Source of the DNA: JANOMH01 sp031422295
GTDB lineage: Bacteria > Pseudomonadota > Alphaproteobacteria > Rhodobacterales > Rhodobacteraceae
Assembly (NCBI GenBank): GCA_031422295.1
Contig: JANOQM010000009.1
Span: 1-64,000 of the forward strand
Reading direction: 5' to 3'
DNA length: 64,000 nucleotides
Within the stretch, counting starts at the first letter, position 1. The number at the start of each line of letters is the position of its first letter. The notes beneath the pieces are model-generated. The model saw only the letters and a program-made list of their open reading frames with translations. It had not been told where the DNA came from and did not search any database. Shown one piece after another: positions 1-9,423 of the stretch. Position numbers and translations under genes: made by a program.

Positions 1-99
1 TTCCCTCTTTCACAATATTTCACCTATTTTTTTTTCCCCCCTCCCTCTCACTTTTTTTTCCCCCCCTGTCTCACTTTTTTATTTCCAACCCACTCCCCC
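1..99. other. Polypyrimidine low-complexity tract
   Basis: The first ~100 bases are almost purely C and T on the plus strand, with runs of T and C and no usable reading frame. They lie immediately 3' of the stop codon of the minus-strand helicase gene, so its transcript would read through a purine-only stretch here. I see no hairpin. It could be a low-complexity spacer or a sequencing or assembly artefact near a contig edge; the sequence alone does not decide. Confidence 0.5.
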
Positions 100-2502
100 C
101 TACAAATCCCCCAACCCCGCCAAATCCAGCATCCGCCCCGCCGCTTCGGCCAGCAGCCGTTCGCGCCCCTCGCCCGCCACCGGGACCACGCCCATTTCCA
201 GCAGCATCGGGGCGGCCAGCGGGGTCACCCGGTCCAGTACGATATGGTCAATCCGGCCTTTGGTCCGCGCCAGCATCTCTTCGATCCGGCCAAAATCGAC
301 CAGCCCGCGCAGCGCCTCTTCGCGGGTGATCTGCAGCATCAGGTGGTCGGGGTCGTATTTCGACAGGGTGTCATACAGGATGTCGCTGGAAAATGTCGCC
401 TGCCGTCCGGACTTTTTCGCCGCCGTTGTGTTCCGCTCAATTAACCCGGCGATGGTGGCACTGGCGCGAAATGTGCGTTTCATCACGGCATTCCCCGCCA
501 GCCACGTCTCAAACCCTTGGCGCAGGTTGTCGCCTTGAAACAGTGGCGCGGGGTCGGTCACCGGTTCCAGCCCCCAGATCAGCGTGGCGTAGTCGGTGGC
601 GACAAAGCCCAAGGGCTGCAGGCCCAAGGCCTCCATTCTTTGGGTCAGCAGCAGGCCCAGCGTTTGCTGGGCATTTCGCCCGGCAAAGCCGTAAAAACAG
701 CTATGCGACCGACCGTCATGGGGGAATGTTTCGACCAGAATCCGGTCGGCCTCGGGCAATTGCGACACAAGCCGTTGTTGCATCAGCCAACTGGCTGTAT
801 GGGCGGGCAATTCGGGCCAGCGGGGTTGCTGGAACATCCGCAGAATGCGTTGCGACAATTGCGTTGACGTGGCGAATTTGGTGCCCATGAAGGTGGCGAT
901 TTTCGGGGTTTTTGACGCATTCCGGCTGACTTCGACCGTCAGTTCGCGCAAACCTTCGTACCGGACGATCTGTCCGCCGATCAGGAATGTGTCGCCTGCC
1001 GTCAGGGTGGCGGCGAACGCCTCCTCGACCTCGCCCAGCATCTGGAACGACCCGCGCATCCGGACCTTGAGGGTGTCGGTATCCTGAATCGTGCCGATAT
1101 TCATCCGGATGCGTTGGGCCGCGCGGGGGTCGCGCAGGTGCCACAGGCCATCCGTCTGCATCAGTCTTTGCCAGCGGTCATAGGCTCGCAACGCATAGCC
1201 GCCGGTGGCGCAGAAATCGAGGCAGGCGTCGAATTGGTCGCGGGTCAGGGAGGCGTAGGCGCCGACGGTTTTTACTTCGGCAAACAATGTGTTGGCGTCG
1301 AACGGTCCGGCGCAGGCGGCAATCAGGATATGTTGGCACAAAACGTCGCGCGGGCCCGGCCCCTTGGGGTCGCCGTCCAGATCATGGGCGCGTGCGGCCT
1401 CGAGTGCGGCCACGCATTCGACCACTTCAAAGCGGTTGGCAGGCACCAAAAGCGCCTTGGACGGCGCGTTATAGCGGTGGTTGGCCCGCCCGATCCGCTG
1501 GATCAGGCGTTTGACATTCTTGGGCGCGCCGACCTGAATCACCAGATCGACATCGCCCCAGTCGATCCCCAGATCGAGCGACCCGGTGCAGACAATCGCC
1601 CGCAATTGCCCGGCTATCATTGCCCCCTCGACCCGTTCACGCTGTTCGCGCGACAGGCTGCCGTGGTGGATGCCAATGGGCAGATCGTCTGTATTGGCCA
1701 GCCAGAGGTTGTGGAAAAATATCTCGGCCTGCGCGCGGGTGTTGTGGAAAATCAGGGTGGTTTTGTGGCGCTTGACCTCGGCCAGCACTGCCGGAATCGC
1801 GTATTTAGCACCGCCCCCGGCCCATGGCGGGCGTTCTTCGGTCACCAGCATGGCAATGTCGGGTTCGGGGCCGGGGTCCGCCAGCAGGATGGCACAGGGG
1901 TCCGGGTTGCAGGCGAGCATTTGGGCAATGGCCGCAGGGTTTTCAACTGTGGCCGAAAGTCCGACCCGGCGCAGGCCGGGGGCGAGGGTTTGCAGGCGCG
2001 ACAGGGCGAGCATCAGTTGATCGCCGCGTTTGGATTCCGCAAGCGCGTGGATTTCGTCGACGATGACCCGTTGTAACCCGGCAAACATCCGGGGTGCATC
2101 TTCGTAGCTGATCAGCAGGGCAAGGGATTCCGGCGTGGTCAGCAGGATATGCGGTGGGTCGGCGCGCTGGCGGCGTTTTTGGGTATAGGAGGTGTCCCCG
2201 GTCCGGTCCTCGATCCTTATGGGCAGGCCCATTTCGGCGACCGGGCCGGAAAGATTGCGTTTGATATCGGCGGCAAGGGCTTTGAGTGGGCTGACGTAAA
2301 GCGTGTGCAGTCCAGTGTGTTGGCCGTCACTGAGTTCTGTCAGGGTTGGCAGGAACCCGGCCATCGTCTTGCCGCCGCCCGTCGGCGCAATAAGCAGGAC
2401 GGCAGGGTCGTTGGCGCGGTCGCGCATCGCCTGCTGATGCGGGTGCATGGTCCAGCCACGGGTGCGGAACCATTGGGTTATGGCAGGGGGGAGGGGCGTC
2501 AT
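100..2502 (-). CDS. Ligase-associated DEXH-box DNA helicase (Lhr-like)
   Basis: An 800-residue superfamily 2 helicase. Walker A is APTGGGKT at residues 39-46, the DEIH box lies near residue 150, a GLSATV motif III follows, and the second RecA lobe carries the QRIGRANHR motif VI. The long C-terminal half is the winged-helix and accessory region of Lhr-type helicases. Length and architecture match the ligase-associated DNA damage response DEXH family, usually encoded beside an ATP-dependent ligase and an exonuclease; those partners would lie beyond the left edge and are not visible. A role in DNA repair is inferred from the family. The ATG at 2502 directly precedes the MTPLPPAI N-terminus, and palindromic repeats lie just upstream. 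Confidence 0.9.
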   Translation of the reverse strand: MTPLPPAITQWFRTRGWTMHPHQQAMRDRANDPAVLLIAPTGGGKTMAGFLPTLTELSDGQHTGLHTLYVSPLKALAADIKRNLSGPVAEMGLPIRIEDRTGDTSYTQKRRQRADPPHILLTTPESLALLISYEDAPRMFAGLQRVIVDEIHALAESKRGDQLMLALSRLQTLAPGLRRVGLSATVENPAAIAQMLACNPDPCAILLADPGPEPDIAMLVTEERPPWAGGGAKYAIPAVLAEVKRHKTTLIFHNTRAQAEIFFHNLWLANTDDLPIGIHHGSLSREQRERVEGAMIAGQLRAIVCTGSLDLGIDWGDVDLVIQVGAPKNVKRLIQRIGRANHRYNAPSKALLVPANRFEVVECVAALEAARAHDLDGDPKGPGPRDVLCQHILIAACAGPFDANTLFAEVKTVGAYASLTRDQFDACLDFCATGGYALRAYDRWQRLMQTDGLWHLRDPRAAQRIRMNIGTIQDTDTLKVRMRGSFQMLGEVEEAFAATLTAGDTFLIGGQIVRYEGLRELTVEVSRNASKTPKIATFMGTKFATSTQLSQRILRMFQQPRWPELPAHTASWLMQQRLVSQLPEADRILVETFPHDGRSHSCFYGFAGRNAQQTLGLLLTQRMEALGLQPLGFVATDYATLIWGLEPVTDPAPLFQGDNLRQGFETWLAGNAVMKRTFRASATIAGLIERNTTAAKKSGRQATFSSDILYDTLSKYDPDHLMLQITREEALRGLVDFGRIEEMLARTKGRIDHIVLDRVTPLAAPMLLEMGVVPVAGEGRERLLAEAAGRMLDLAGLGDL

Positions 2503-2528
2503 GCCCGCATGAATGCAGTTTGTAATGG

Positions 2529-2591
2529 GGGTGGGTCAAGACCCACCCTACCGGGGCAACACGAAAAGTAAGGTGGGTTTTAACCCACCCT
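2529..2591. repeat. Two family-A palindromes (GGTGGGT..ACCCACC)
   Basis: Two copies of a short palindrome stand about 40 bp apart. The copy at 2529-2548 has centre TCAAGA, and the copy at 2571-2591 is an AAGGTGGGTTTTAACCCACC type. They fill the gap between the end of the AAA ATPase gene and the start of the helicase gene, both on the minus strand. Each can form a 7-8 bp stem. The same unit recurs at seven other intergenic sites in this window. Confidence 0.85.
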
Positions 2592-2593
2592 GC

Positions 2594-3904
2594 CTAATGG
2601 ATAATCTTTTCTTCCCGAACGAACATATTGGCCCAGGCCCGGTCAATCAGTTCCGGCGACATCTGATAGGGGATGCCTTCGAAATTGCAGATTGCGATCA
2701 TCTGATCGATCAGGAAAATCGGCTGATAGTTGGCGTAGACGTTCTGGATCGTCGGATACAGCACCTTGAGCAGGTGGATCAACGTCGCCTCGTCCAGCGG
2801 CATTTTACGTTTGCGCGCGACCATGGCAAAGATTTTCAGGAAATCTTCCTGGCTTGGCCCGTCAATCTTGATCTTGAAGAAAATCCGGCGCAGGGCGGCG
2901 CGGTCAAAGATTTCATTCGGGTGGAAGTTGGTCGAGAAGATCACCAGCGTGTCAAACGGCACCTCGAACTTTTCGCCGGACTGGAGCGCCAGAATATCCT
3001 TGGCTTCCTCCAATGGCACGATCCAGCGGTTGACCAGCTTTTGCGGCGGTTCGGCCTGACGGCCAAGGTCGTCAACGATAAAGATGCCGCCGGTGGATTT
3101 GAGTTGTAGCGGTGCCTGATAGGTCCGCGCAGTCGGGTTATAGACGAGGTCCAGCATCGACAGTGACAGCTCGCCCCCGGTGATCACGGTGGGACGTTCG
3201 CAGCGCACATAGCGGGTGTCGTAGCGACCGCTGGTGCGGCGCAGGACGGATGGGTCATCTTCGCTGTCTTCGGCGCTGGAATGCACGATGGGGTCATAAA
3301 CCGTGATCACCTGACCGGAATATTCAATGGCGCGGGGCACATAGATCTTGTCGCCCAGCGCGTCGCGAATACCGTTGGAAATACTGGATTTTCCGTTTCC
3401 CGGCGGGCCATACATCAGGATCGAGCGGCCTGCGCCCACGGCGGGCCCAAGCTGACCCAGCAGAGTGGGCGGCAGGATCAGGTGCCCCATGGCGGCGGTC
3501 AACTGGTCACGGGTCACTTGCAGGTTGCGGATCGACTGGCGTTTGACCTGTTCGCGGTAGACGGCAAGCGGCACCGGCATGGCACCGTAGTATTCGGACT
3601 GGGTCAGCGCATCCAAAGCCCGCGCCTTGCCTGCGCCCGTCAGCTGGTAGGCCATTTCGGTGCCATTATTGGCGTTCAGCGTGCCCATCGCCTCGAGCAG
3701 CTTTTGCCCCCGGGCCAGATCGATCAATTCTTGCGTCACATTGATCGGCAGGCACAGGGCGCGGGCGATTTCGGTCACCATGGTCACGTTCATCCGGAAC
3801 ATGGTTTTCAACAGAATATCGCGCATCATCACCGGATGGATTTGCATCCCGTCCATGGTTTTTGGTGCCGGGGGGGCCATGACGCCCGAGACTTGCATAT
3901 TCAT
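2594..3904 (-). CDS. AAA-family ATPase, distal gene of the tad locus
   Basis: A 436-residue protein. An N-terminal ~150-residue region looks like a winged-helix domain that recurs with this ATPase. It is followed by an AAA core with Walker A GPPGNGKS at 166-173, Walker B IFIVDD near 274-279, and a sensor-1-like segment (VIFSTNFHP) around 320. No signal peptide or membrane segment is visible, so it should be cytoplasmic. It is the last minus-strand gene after cpaA, 74 bp downstream of it, suggesting a role linked to the pilus. That role is inferred from position only, because this ATPase is not one of the standard Tad components (CpaF and CpaE are both present upstream). Confidence 0.75.
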   Translation of the reverse strand: MNMQVSGVMAPPAPKTMDGMQIHPVMMRDILLKTMFRMNVTMVTEIARALCLPINVTQELIDLARGQKLLEAMGTLNANNGTEMAYQLTGAGKARALDALTQSEYYGAMPVPLAVYREQVKRQSIRNLQVTRDQLTAAMGHLILPPTLLGQLGPAVGAGRSILMYGPPGNGKSSISNGIRDALGDKIYVPRAIEYSGQVITVYDPIVHSSAEDSEDDPSVLRRTSGRYDTRYVRCERPTVITGGELSLSMLDLVYNPTARTYQAPLQLKSTGGIFIVDDLGRQAEPPQKLVNRWIVPLEEAKDILALQSGEKFEVPFDTLVIFSTNFHPNEIFDRAALRRIFFKIKIDGPSQEDFLKIFAMVARKRKMPLDEATLIHLLKVLYPTIQNVYANYQPIFLIDQMIAICNFEGIPYQMSPELIDRAWANMFVREEKIIH

Positions 3905-3978
3905 TGTGCGACCCGTTCTGTTAAGCGGTTAGGCGAAACAATGCCGGGGATTTGTGGCGGAATAAGGGTGGGATGGGT

Positions 3979-4497
3979 TCAGTTTGCGGGCAGCAGCATC
4001 GGAAAGGCGGCTGGCAGGGCGCAGACCAGCAGATAGGCCACCAGCGTGGTTCCCAACGCGAAACCCATGGGAAAGCGTTTGCCTGCATCCCAGCTGATCC
4101 AGTCAGGCACCAGTTTGTGCAGCGGGCTGAATTTGGCGATCCGGTGCAGCGCGTAGCAGCCCAGAAAGCAACCGATGTAGATGACAATCATCGCCCGGCC
4201 ATCAGACAGGGCCACATAGGGCGCGGCGGCGGCGGCAAATTTTGCGTCCCCGCCGCCAACCAGACTGGCCGCGTTCAACGCAATTCCGATCACCAGAACC
4301 ACCGCTAGATGGCTGTAACGCCACAGATAATCCTCGAATGGCAGACCTATCAGCCCCAGCACCGCAAAGGCCCCGGCCAGCGCGTAAACCGCGATATTAG
4401 GGATTTTCATCACCGCCATATCGGACCACGCCACATAAGCGCTGATTGGCAGGGCGGCGGCCAGAAACAGCCATGCGGCAAAAATCGGATTTCCCAT
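3979..4497 (-). CDS. cpaA: Prepilin peptidase of the tad system (CpaA/TadV)
   Basis: A 172-residue polytopic membrane protein of the type IV prepilin (A24) aspartyl peptidase family in its short form, without the methylase domain. The two catalytic aspartates are visible: one in AWSDMAVMKIPN (residues ~23-34) and one in the GxGD signature VGGGDAKF (~80-87). Five to six hydrophobic helices surround them. It is expected to cleave and mature the Flp pilins encoded at the head of this locus. The start lies 3 bp after the stop of the upstream TPR gene, which implies a shared transcript. Confidence 0.92.
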   Translation of the reverse strand: MGNPIFAAWLFLAAALPISAYVAWSDMAVMKIPNIAVYALAGAFAVLGLIGLPFEDYLWRYSHLAVVLVIGIALNAASLVGGGDAKFAAAAAPYVALSDGRAMIVIYIGCFLGCYALHRIAKFSPLHKLVPDWISWDAGKRFPMGFALGTTLVAYLLVCALPAAFPMLLPAN

Positions 4498-4500
4498 GGA

Positions 4501-5358
4501 TCAGGTCGCGTTTGCTTCCAGTGCTTCGAGCGAGCGGACCGCCTCTTCGAAATACTGCGGATGGGTGTCGATCGCGTCTTGTAGCAGGCCTTTGCCGATG
4601 GTGACGTCGTTTTGTTTGATCGCGGTCAGGGCAAGGGTATACAGCAGTTGCGCCCGTTCAATCTGGGTCATGGTGATCACCGGCAGGGTGTATTGCCGCT
4701 GCGCGCCACGGGCCAAAACGATGTTGTTTTTGGCGGTGAACAGACCGGGTTCATAGCGCAGGGCATCGGCGAACAGCCGTTCAGCCCCGTCATAATCGCC
4801 CCGGGTCAGTTTAGAAAAACCCCAGTTGTTCAACACGTTAGCGGGCGTGGTCGTCAGGCCGGCGGCGGTTTCATAGAAACTGTCAGCATTGTCCCATTCC
4901 TGATTGCTGTCGGCCACCATCGCCTCGAGCCGGTAGCGTTTAAAGGTCTCAAAGGTCGGTGGGACGGTATCCAGCACCGCCTCGGCCTCGTCCCATTGGT
5001 TGTTGCGGATCATGGCATCGGCCAGATCAACGCTGTCTTCGGCGGTGGCTTCGGGATGGGCCGCAATTTCGCGCCATGCACCCACAGCCTCGGCGGCGCG
5101 TCCGGCGCGGACCAATGATTTGCCCAAACCGCGCATCAGATCGATTCGGCCCGGATCGTTTTGGCTGGCGCGGGCAAAGTAACTGACCGCTTCATCGGGG
5201 TCAGCCACGGTCAGCATCACGTCGTTCAGGTTGGATTCGTCGATGACGTTCACATCCTGCAAGGCGCGGTTGACCTGTGCATCGCCGGATTGATCGCCAC
5301 AGCCAGCAACGGACAACACCGCGAAAGCCAGCAGGGAAAGTGTCATGGGATGGCGCAT
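4501..5358 (-). CDS. tadD: TPR-repeat lipoprotein, TadD-like (second copy)
   Basis: A 285-residue protein with a lipoprotein signal peptide (lipobox LSVAGC, cysteine at residue 20) followed by helical TPR-like repeats from about residue 50 to 265. TadD-type proteins are outer-membrane-associated pilotins that help secretin assembly. Two tandem TPR lipoproteins lie side by side here and this is the longer and downstream one. It is 3 bp upstream of cpaA and 26 bp downstream of the other TPR gene. Family assignment is firm; which of the two copies is the true TadD orthologue cannot be decided by eye. Confidence 0.85.
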   Translation of the reverse strand: MRHPMTLSLLAFAVLSVAGCGDQSGDAQVNRALQDVNVIDESNLNDVMLTVADPDEAVSYFARASQNDPGRIDLMRGLGKSLVRAGRAAEAVGAWREIAAHPEATAEDSVDLADAMIRNNQWDEAEAVLDTVPPTFETFKRYRLEAMVADSNQEWDNADSFYETAAGLTTTPANVLNNWGFSKLTRGDYDGAERLFADALRYEPGLFTAKNNIVLARGAQRQYTLPVITMTQIERAQLLYTLALTAIKQNDVTIGKGLLQDAIDTHPQYFEEAVRSLEALEANAT

Positions 5359-5384
5359 TTTTGCGTCCTTTTACTGCTACTGCC

Positions 5385-5945
5385 TCAGAGTGGCTCAAGC
5401 GGGTCGATGGTTTCGGACCCCTGATACACCAGTTCGAAGTTGATATCTTCGTTGACTTCTTCATAGACCGGCGCGTTCAATCTGGCGAGCGCCAAGCGCA
5501 AATTGTTCCTTATCTCGTCACTATTGCCGCTATCCGTTGCATAGGCGCGACGAAAAACCTCGGTCGCTTCGGCGACATTTCCAACTTCCATCAGGATTAC
5601 ACCCAGATTGTTCCATGCGGGCGGATAGGCGGGATCAACCTCGACCGCGCGGCGCAACAGTCTTTCGGCCTGACCCAAGCGTCCGAGTTTCAGGTTTGCT
5701 GACCCCAAAGCTGACAGGGTATCGACATTCAGCCCCTGCTGTCCGGCGGCCCGCGTATAGGCGTCCAGTGCCAGTTCGTATTCACCTGCAGCCATCAGCC
5801 GGTGCCCTACGATCAGCCCGTCAAGATTGGTTTCTCCGGCCACACCGGGGGCATAGATGCCACCCGCCGAACGGTTAAGGCCGCCCGATGAACAGGCGGC
5901 CAATGCGGTCAGGGCCGCGATCAGAATGGTAAATCGTGCCGTCAT
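5385..5945 (-). CDS. tadD: TPR-repeat lipoprotein, TadD-like (first copy)
   Basis: A 186-residue lipoprotein starting with MTARFTIL and a lipobox ALAAC, then several TPR units (one reads PAYPPAWNNLGVILMEVGN). The open frame extends 28 codons further upstream to 6029, but that would overlap tadC and put a basic hydrophilic segment ahead of the signal peptide. I therefore chose the ATG at 5945, which leaves a 19 bp gap after tadC. Predicted periplasmic or outer-membrane lipoprotein acting in Tad secretin assembly. With the following gene it forms a tandem pair of TPR lipoproteins. Confidence 0.85.
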   Translation of the reverse strand: MTARFTILIAALTALAACSSGGLNRSAGGIYAPGVAGETNLDGLIVGHRLMAAGEYELALDAYTRAAGQQGLNVDTLSALGSANLKLGRLGQAERLLRRAVEVDPAYPPAWNNLGVILMEVGNVAEATEVFRRAYATDSGNSDEIRNNLRLALARLNAPVYEEVNEDINFELVYQGSETIDPLEPL

Positions 5946-5964
5946 GGAACCCAATCGCTGGCGT

Positions 5965-6996
5965 TTAGCCTGCGGCGGGGTCGTCTGGGTCCACCGCCTC
6001 GGCATTTTCTGCTGCTTCTGTACCGCCACCCAAGGTCATGTAGATCTCGAATATCGACGGCCCGATCAGGATGATCAGAAGTGGCGGCACCGTCAACATC
6101 ATGGTGGCCAAAGTCATCTTTGTAGGCAGCGTATTTGCCTTTTCTTCGGCACGCATGACACGTTTGTCACGCATTTCGGCGGCATAGATGCGCAACGCCT
6201 CGGCGATTGAGGTGCCGAACTGTTGCGACTGGATCAGCACGGTCACGAATGACGAGATATCGGCCACGCCGCAGCGTTCGGACATGTCGCGCAAAACCGA
6301 CGCCTTGTCCTTGCCGGCCTTCATCTCGTGGCTGACCATTTCATATTCTTCGGCCAGATCGGGGAAACCGGCCTTCAGCTCGTTGGCGACCCGAATAATC
6401 GACTGGTCCAGCGATTGGCCCGCCTCGATACAGACCAGCATCATGTCCAGACTGTCTGGAAAGCCGTTGATGATATTGCCCTGCCGCGTCGCCTGCCGCC
6501 GGGTGACCCAGTATTTCGGTAGCATATAGCCTGCAGCGCCGGGGATCAGGATCGACAGGACCATGTCCTGGGTTGAAGGTTCGCCCGAGGCGGATTTGTA
6601 GATGGCAAAGGCCAGACCGGCCAACAAAAGCCCAATTCCCAAAGCGAATTGCGAAAAGTGATAGATCCGGACCGCATTCTTGGTTTTATATCCAGCCTGC
6701 AGCAGTTTCAGCCGGACTGCGGAATATTCTTTCTCGTCTTGCGGCTCCAGAAAGCTGGAGTATTTTTCAAGTTTGTCTTTGCCTTGCGGCGTGCGCAGCT
6801 GATCTTGCTTGCTCATCCGTTTAATTGCCGGATTGGCCGAAGCCTTAAGTTTATCCAGCGGATCAGAGGTCTTTTTCAGGAATGTCGGCAAAGTCAGCAC
6901 GATCATTACAAGCCCAAGCAACCCTATTGCTATCAACGGGCCAAACGGGCCCATCATTTCAGTCAGTTTGGCGTTGATTGTATTCAGGAGTTCCAT
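5965..6996 (-). CDS. tadC: Tad inner-membrane platform protein TadC
   Basis: A 343-residue member of the type II/IV secretion F family. It has two N-terminal hydrophobic helices (about 18-38 and 115-160), a cytoplasmic GspF domain of ~120 residues with the motif PDSLDMMLVCIEAGQSLD near 185, and a C-terminal membrane helix close to LLIILIGPSIF. With TadB it forms the membrane platform driven by CpaF. It is 10 bp downstream of tadB. The C-terminus ends in an acidic tail rich in D, E and P. Confidence 0.93.
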   Translation of the reverse strand: MELLNTINAKLTEMMGPFGPLIAIGLLGLVMIVLTLPTFLKKTSDPLDKLKASANPAIKRMSKQDQLRTPQGKDKLEKYSSFLEPQDEKEYSAVRLKLLQAGYKTKNAVRIYHFSQFALGIGLLLAGLAFAIYKSASGEPSTQDMVLSILIPGAAGYMLPKYWVTRRQATRQGNIINGFPDSLDMMLVCIEAGQSLDQSIIRVANELKAGFPDLAEEYEMVSHEMKAGKDKASVLRDMSERCGVADISSFVTVLIQSQQFGTSIAEALRIYAAEMRDKRVMRAEEKANTLPTKMTLATMMLTVPPLLIILIGPSIFEIYMTLGGGTEAAENAEAVDPDDPAAG

Positions 6997-7006
6997 GATT
7001 TGCCCC

Positions 7007-7972
7007 TTAGACTTTGATATTCACAAGCGCGCGCATCACAAAGATGTTCACCGTCAGAAAGCCCGCGACGACCAGACAGGCCGGAATGAACACTGATGTC
7101 TCTTTGACATCATCGTAATAGCCTGGCTGCATGATGCTGACGCCCAGCAGGCACAAAAGCGGGAACATAGACAGGAACATGCCTGACCATTTCGCCTCGG
7201 CAGTGATCGCCTTGACCCGGCGGAACAGTTTGAACCGTGCCCGGATTACTTTGGCCAGACCGTCCAGAATTTCGGCGAGGTTCCCCCCGGCAGTTTGCTG
7301 AATGTTCACGGCCACGGCAAGGAAGCGCATGTCCTGCATGTCCATCCGTTCGGCCATGGCTTTCAGGCTTTCGCCCATGTCGCGGCCATAGGCGGCTTCG
7401 TCGCTGATCATGCCAATCTCGGACCCCAGCGGATCGGGAACCTCTTTGGCGACAATGCCAATAGCGGATGCAAAGGGGTGGCCCACGCGCAGGGACCGGA
7501 CCATCAGTTCAACCGCGTCAGGCAATTGTTCTTCGATCATCCCCATGCGTTTCTTGGCTTTTTTGTTGATCCAGACAAACACGCCGCCAATGCCCATGAT
7601 CAGGGCCACAATAACCCGGATCGGCGCAGAGGTGGCAGTACCTACGGTCAAGCCGACAAAGGCCATGACCGCAAGGCCAGCCATGATCATGACCAGTTGC
7701 ATCGGGGAAAAGGCGATATTTGCCTTTTGCGCCTTGGTCGCCAGGATCGAATACAGCGGAATGGACCGGGATTTGATGTGCTGGGTCATTTCCTTGCGGA
7801 GTTGTTCCAGCACTTCTTCGCGGCGACCACCCTTTTCCAACAGATCAAGGCGGCGCCCGATCTTGTTATTCAGGCTGATGGATTTGCCAAAGACCGTCAG
7901 ATAGATGCCTTCGACCAGCACCAGAACCGCGACAAAGATCAGGCCATAGATGATTGGTTCGGCGGAAATCAT
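7007..7972 (-). CDS. tadB: Tad inner-membrane platform protein TadB
   Basis: A 321-residue member of the GspF family. It has an N-terminal membrane helix (IIYGLIFVAVLVLVEG), two helices around residues 90-135, the cytoplasmic domain with QLPDAVELMVRSLRVG (~150-165), and a C-terminal helix pair. It partners with TadC as the pilus assembly platform. The gene begins 5 bp after the stop of cpaF, so co-translation is likely. Confidence 0.93.
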   Translation of the reverse strand: MISAEPIIYGLIFVAVLVLVEGIYLTVFGKSISLNNKIGRRLDLLEKGGRREEVLEQLRKEMTQHIKSRSIPLYSILATKAQKANIAFSPMQLVMIMAGLAVMAFVGLTVGTATSAPIRVIVALIMGIGGVFVWINKKAKKRMGMIEEQLPDAVELMVRSLRVGHPFASAIGIVAKEVPDPLGSEIGMISDEAAYGRDMGESLKAMAERMDMQDMRFLAVAVNIQQTAGGNLAEILDGLAKVIRARFKLFRRVKAITAEAKWSGMFLSMFPLLCLLGVSIMQPGYYDDVKETSVFIPACLVVAGFLTVNIFVMRALVNIKV

Positions 7973-7977
7973 GATGT

Positions 7978-9411
7978 TTACCCCACCATCGGTTCAAAGA
8001 TTGAATTGGGCAGATCATAGCCCCACAGCCGGAACCGGTCGGAATAATGGCTGCGCACGCCGGTTGCGGTGAAATGGCCGATGATCTTGTTATCGGGCGT
8101 CAGGCCGACCCGCTGATAGCGGAACACTTCCTGCATCGAAATCACGTCGCCCTCCATCCCGGTTATTTCGGTGATCGACACCATCCGGCGCGATCCGTCC
8201 TGCAAGCGCGATGCCTGCACGATCAGGTTTACAGCCGAAGCGATCTGGCTGCGCACGGCCTTCAGCGGCATTTCGATACCGGCCATGGCGACCATGTTTT
8301 CCAGACGGCTCACGCCGTCGCGGGCGCTGTTGGCGTGGATCGTGGTCATTGACCCGTCGTGGCCAGTGTTCATTGCTTGCAACATGTCGATGACCTCTTC
8401 GCCGCGGGTTTCCCCCACGATGATCCGGTCGGGCCGCATCCGCAGGGCGTTGCGCAGGCAGTCGCGCTGGGTGACGGCGCCCTTGCCCTCCACATTCGGC
8501 GGGCGGCTTTCCATCCGGCCGACATGGGTCTGTTGCAGTTGCAATTCGGCAGTGTCTTCGATCGTCAGGATGCGTTCGTTATTGTCGATGAAAGATGACA
8601 GGGCGTTCAGCGTGGTGGTCTTGCCCGAACCCGTTCCGCCCGACACGATCACGTTCAGCCGGGTCGAGACGGCAGCTTGCAGATAGGCGGCCATTTCCTC
8701 GGTGAACGCGCCAAAGCGCACCAGATCATCAATCGCCAGCTTGTCCTTTTTGAATTTCCGGATCGACACCAGCGATCCATCAACCGCAACCGGCGGCACC
8801 ATCGCGTTGAAGCGCGAGCCATCGGCCAGACGGGCGTCAACGTAGGGGTTGCTCTCATCGACGCGCCGGCCCACGGCCGACACGATCTTGTCGATGATCC
8901 GCAGCAGGTGCTTTTCGTCCTTGAAGGTCACATCGGTCAATTCCAGCTTGCCGTTGCGTTCGACAAATATCTGCTGCGGGCCGTTGACCAGAATATCGTT
9001 GACCGTGTCGTCCTTGAGCAGGGTTTCCAGCGGACCCAGGCCGGTCACCTCGAAATACAGATCCTGGTTCAGGGTCTGGCGTTCCTCGCGGTTCAACACG
9101 ATTCCCATGGCTTCAAGGGTCTCGGTGGCAATCGAGTTAATTTCTTGACGCAGATCAACCTCGGTCGCCTTTTCAAGGGCGGCCAGGTTCAGGTTGTCCA
9201 ACAGGGCCTTGTGCAGTTCCAGCTTGATTTCGAACAACCGCTCTTTGCGCTTTTTCTCTTTGTCTTGCGGCGCGGCTTCGGCAGCTTTGGTCGGCATCGC
9301 CCGCATCAGCGAATTGGCGGCGGGGGCGGCCTTGATCGGGGTGACGGCTGCGGTTTTTGCGCCGGGGGCTGCGGTGGGGGCGTCACTTGGCTTTTTGAAC
9401 TTTGAGAACAT
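7978..9411 (-). CDS. cpaF: Tad secretion ATPase CpaF (TadA)
   Basis: A 477-residue VirB11/PulE-type ATPase that powers Flp pilus assembly. An Ala/Pro/Lys-rich N-terminal stretch (1-55) is followed by the CpaF N-domain, then Walker A GGTGSGKTT at 258-266, an Asp box (TIEDTAEL, ~283-290), Walker B RIIVGE (~329-334) and the His box (NTGHDGSMTTIHANS, ~348-362). All catalytic signatures are intact. It lies 12 bp downstream of cpaE and just upstream of tadB. Confidence 0.96.
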   Translation of the reverse strand: MFSKFKKPSDAPTAAPGAKTAAVTPIKAAPAANSLMRAMPTKAAEAAPQDKEKKRKERLFEIKLELHKALLDNLNLAALEKATEVDLRQEINSIATETLEAMGIVLNREERQTLNQDLYFEVTGLGPLETLLKDDTVNDILVNGPQQIFVERNGKLELTDVTFKDEKHLLRIIDKIVSAVGRRVDESNPYVDARLADGSRFNAMVPPVAVDGSLVSIRKFKKDKLAIDDLVRFGAFTEEMAAYLQAAVSTRLNVIVSGGTGSGKTTTLNALSSFIDNNERILTIEDTAELQLQQTHVGRMESRPPNVEGKGAVTQRDCLRNALRMRPDRIIVGETRGEEVIDMLQAMNTGHDGSMTTIHANSARDGVSRLENMVAMAGIEMPLKAVRSQIASAVNLIVQASRLQDGSRRMVSITEITGMEGDVISMQEVFRYQRVGLTPDNKIIGHFTATGVRSHYSDRFRLWGYDLPNSIFEPMVG

Positions 9412-9423
9412 GGGTTCGCCTCT

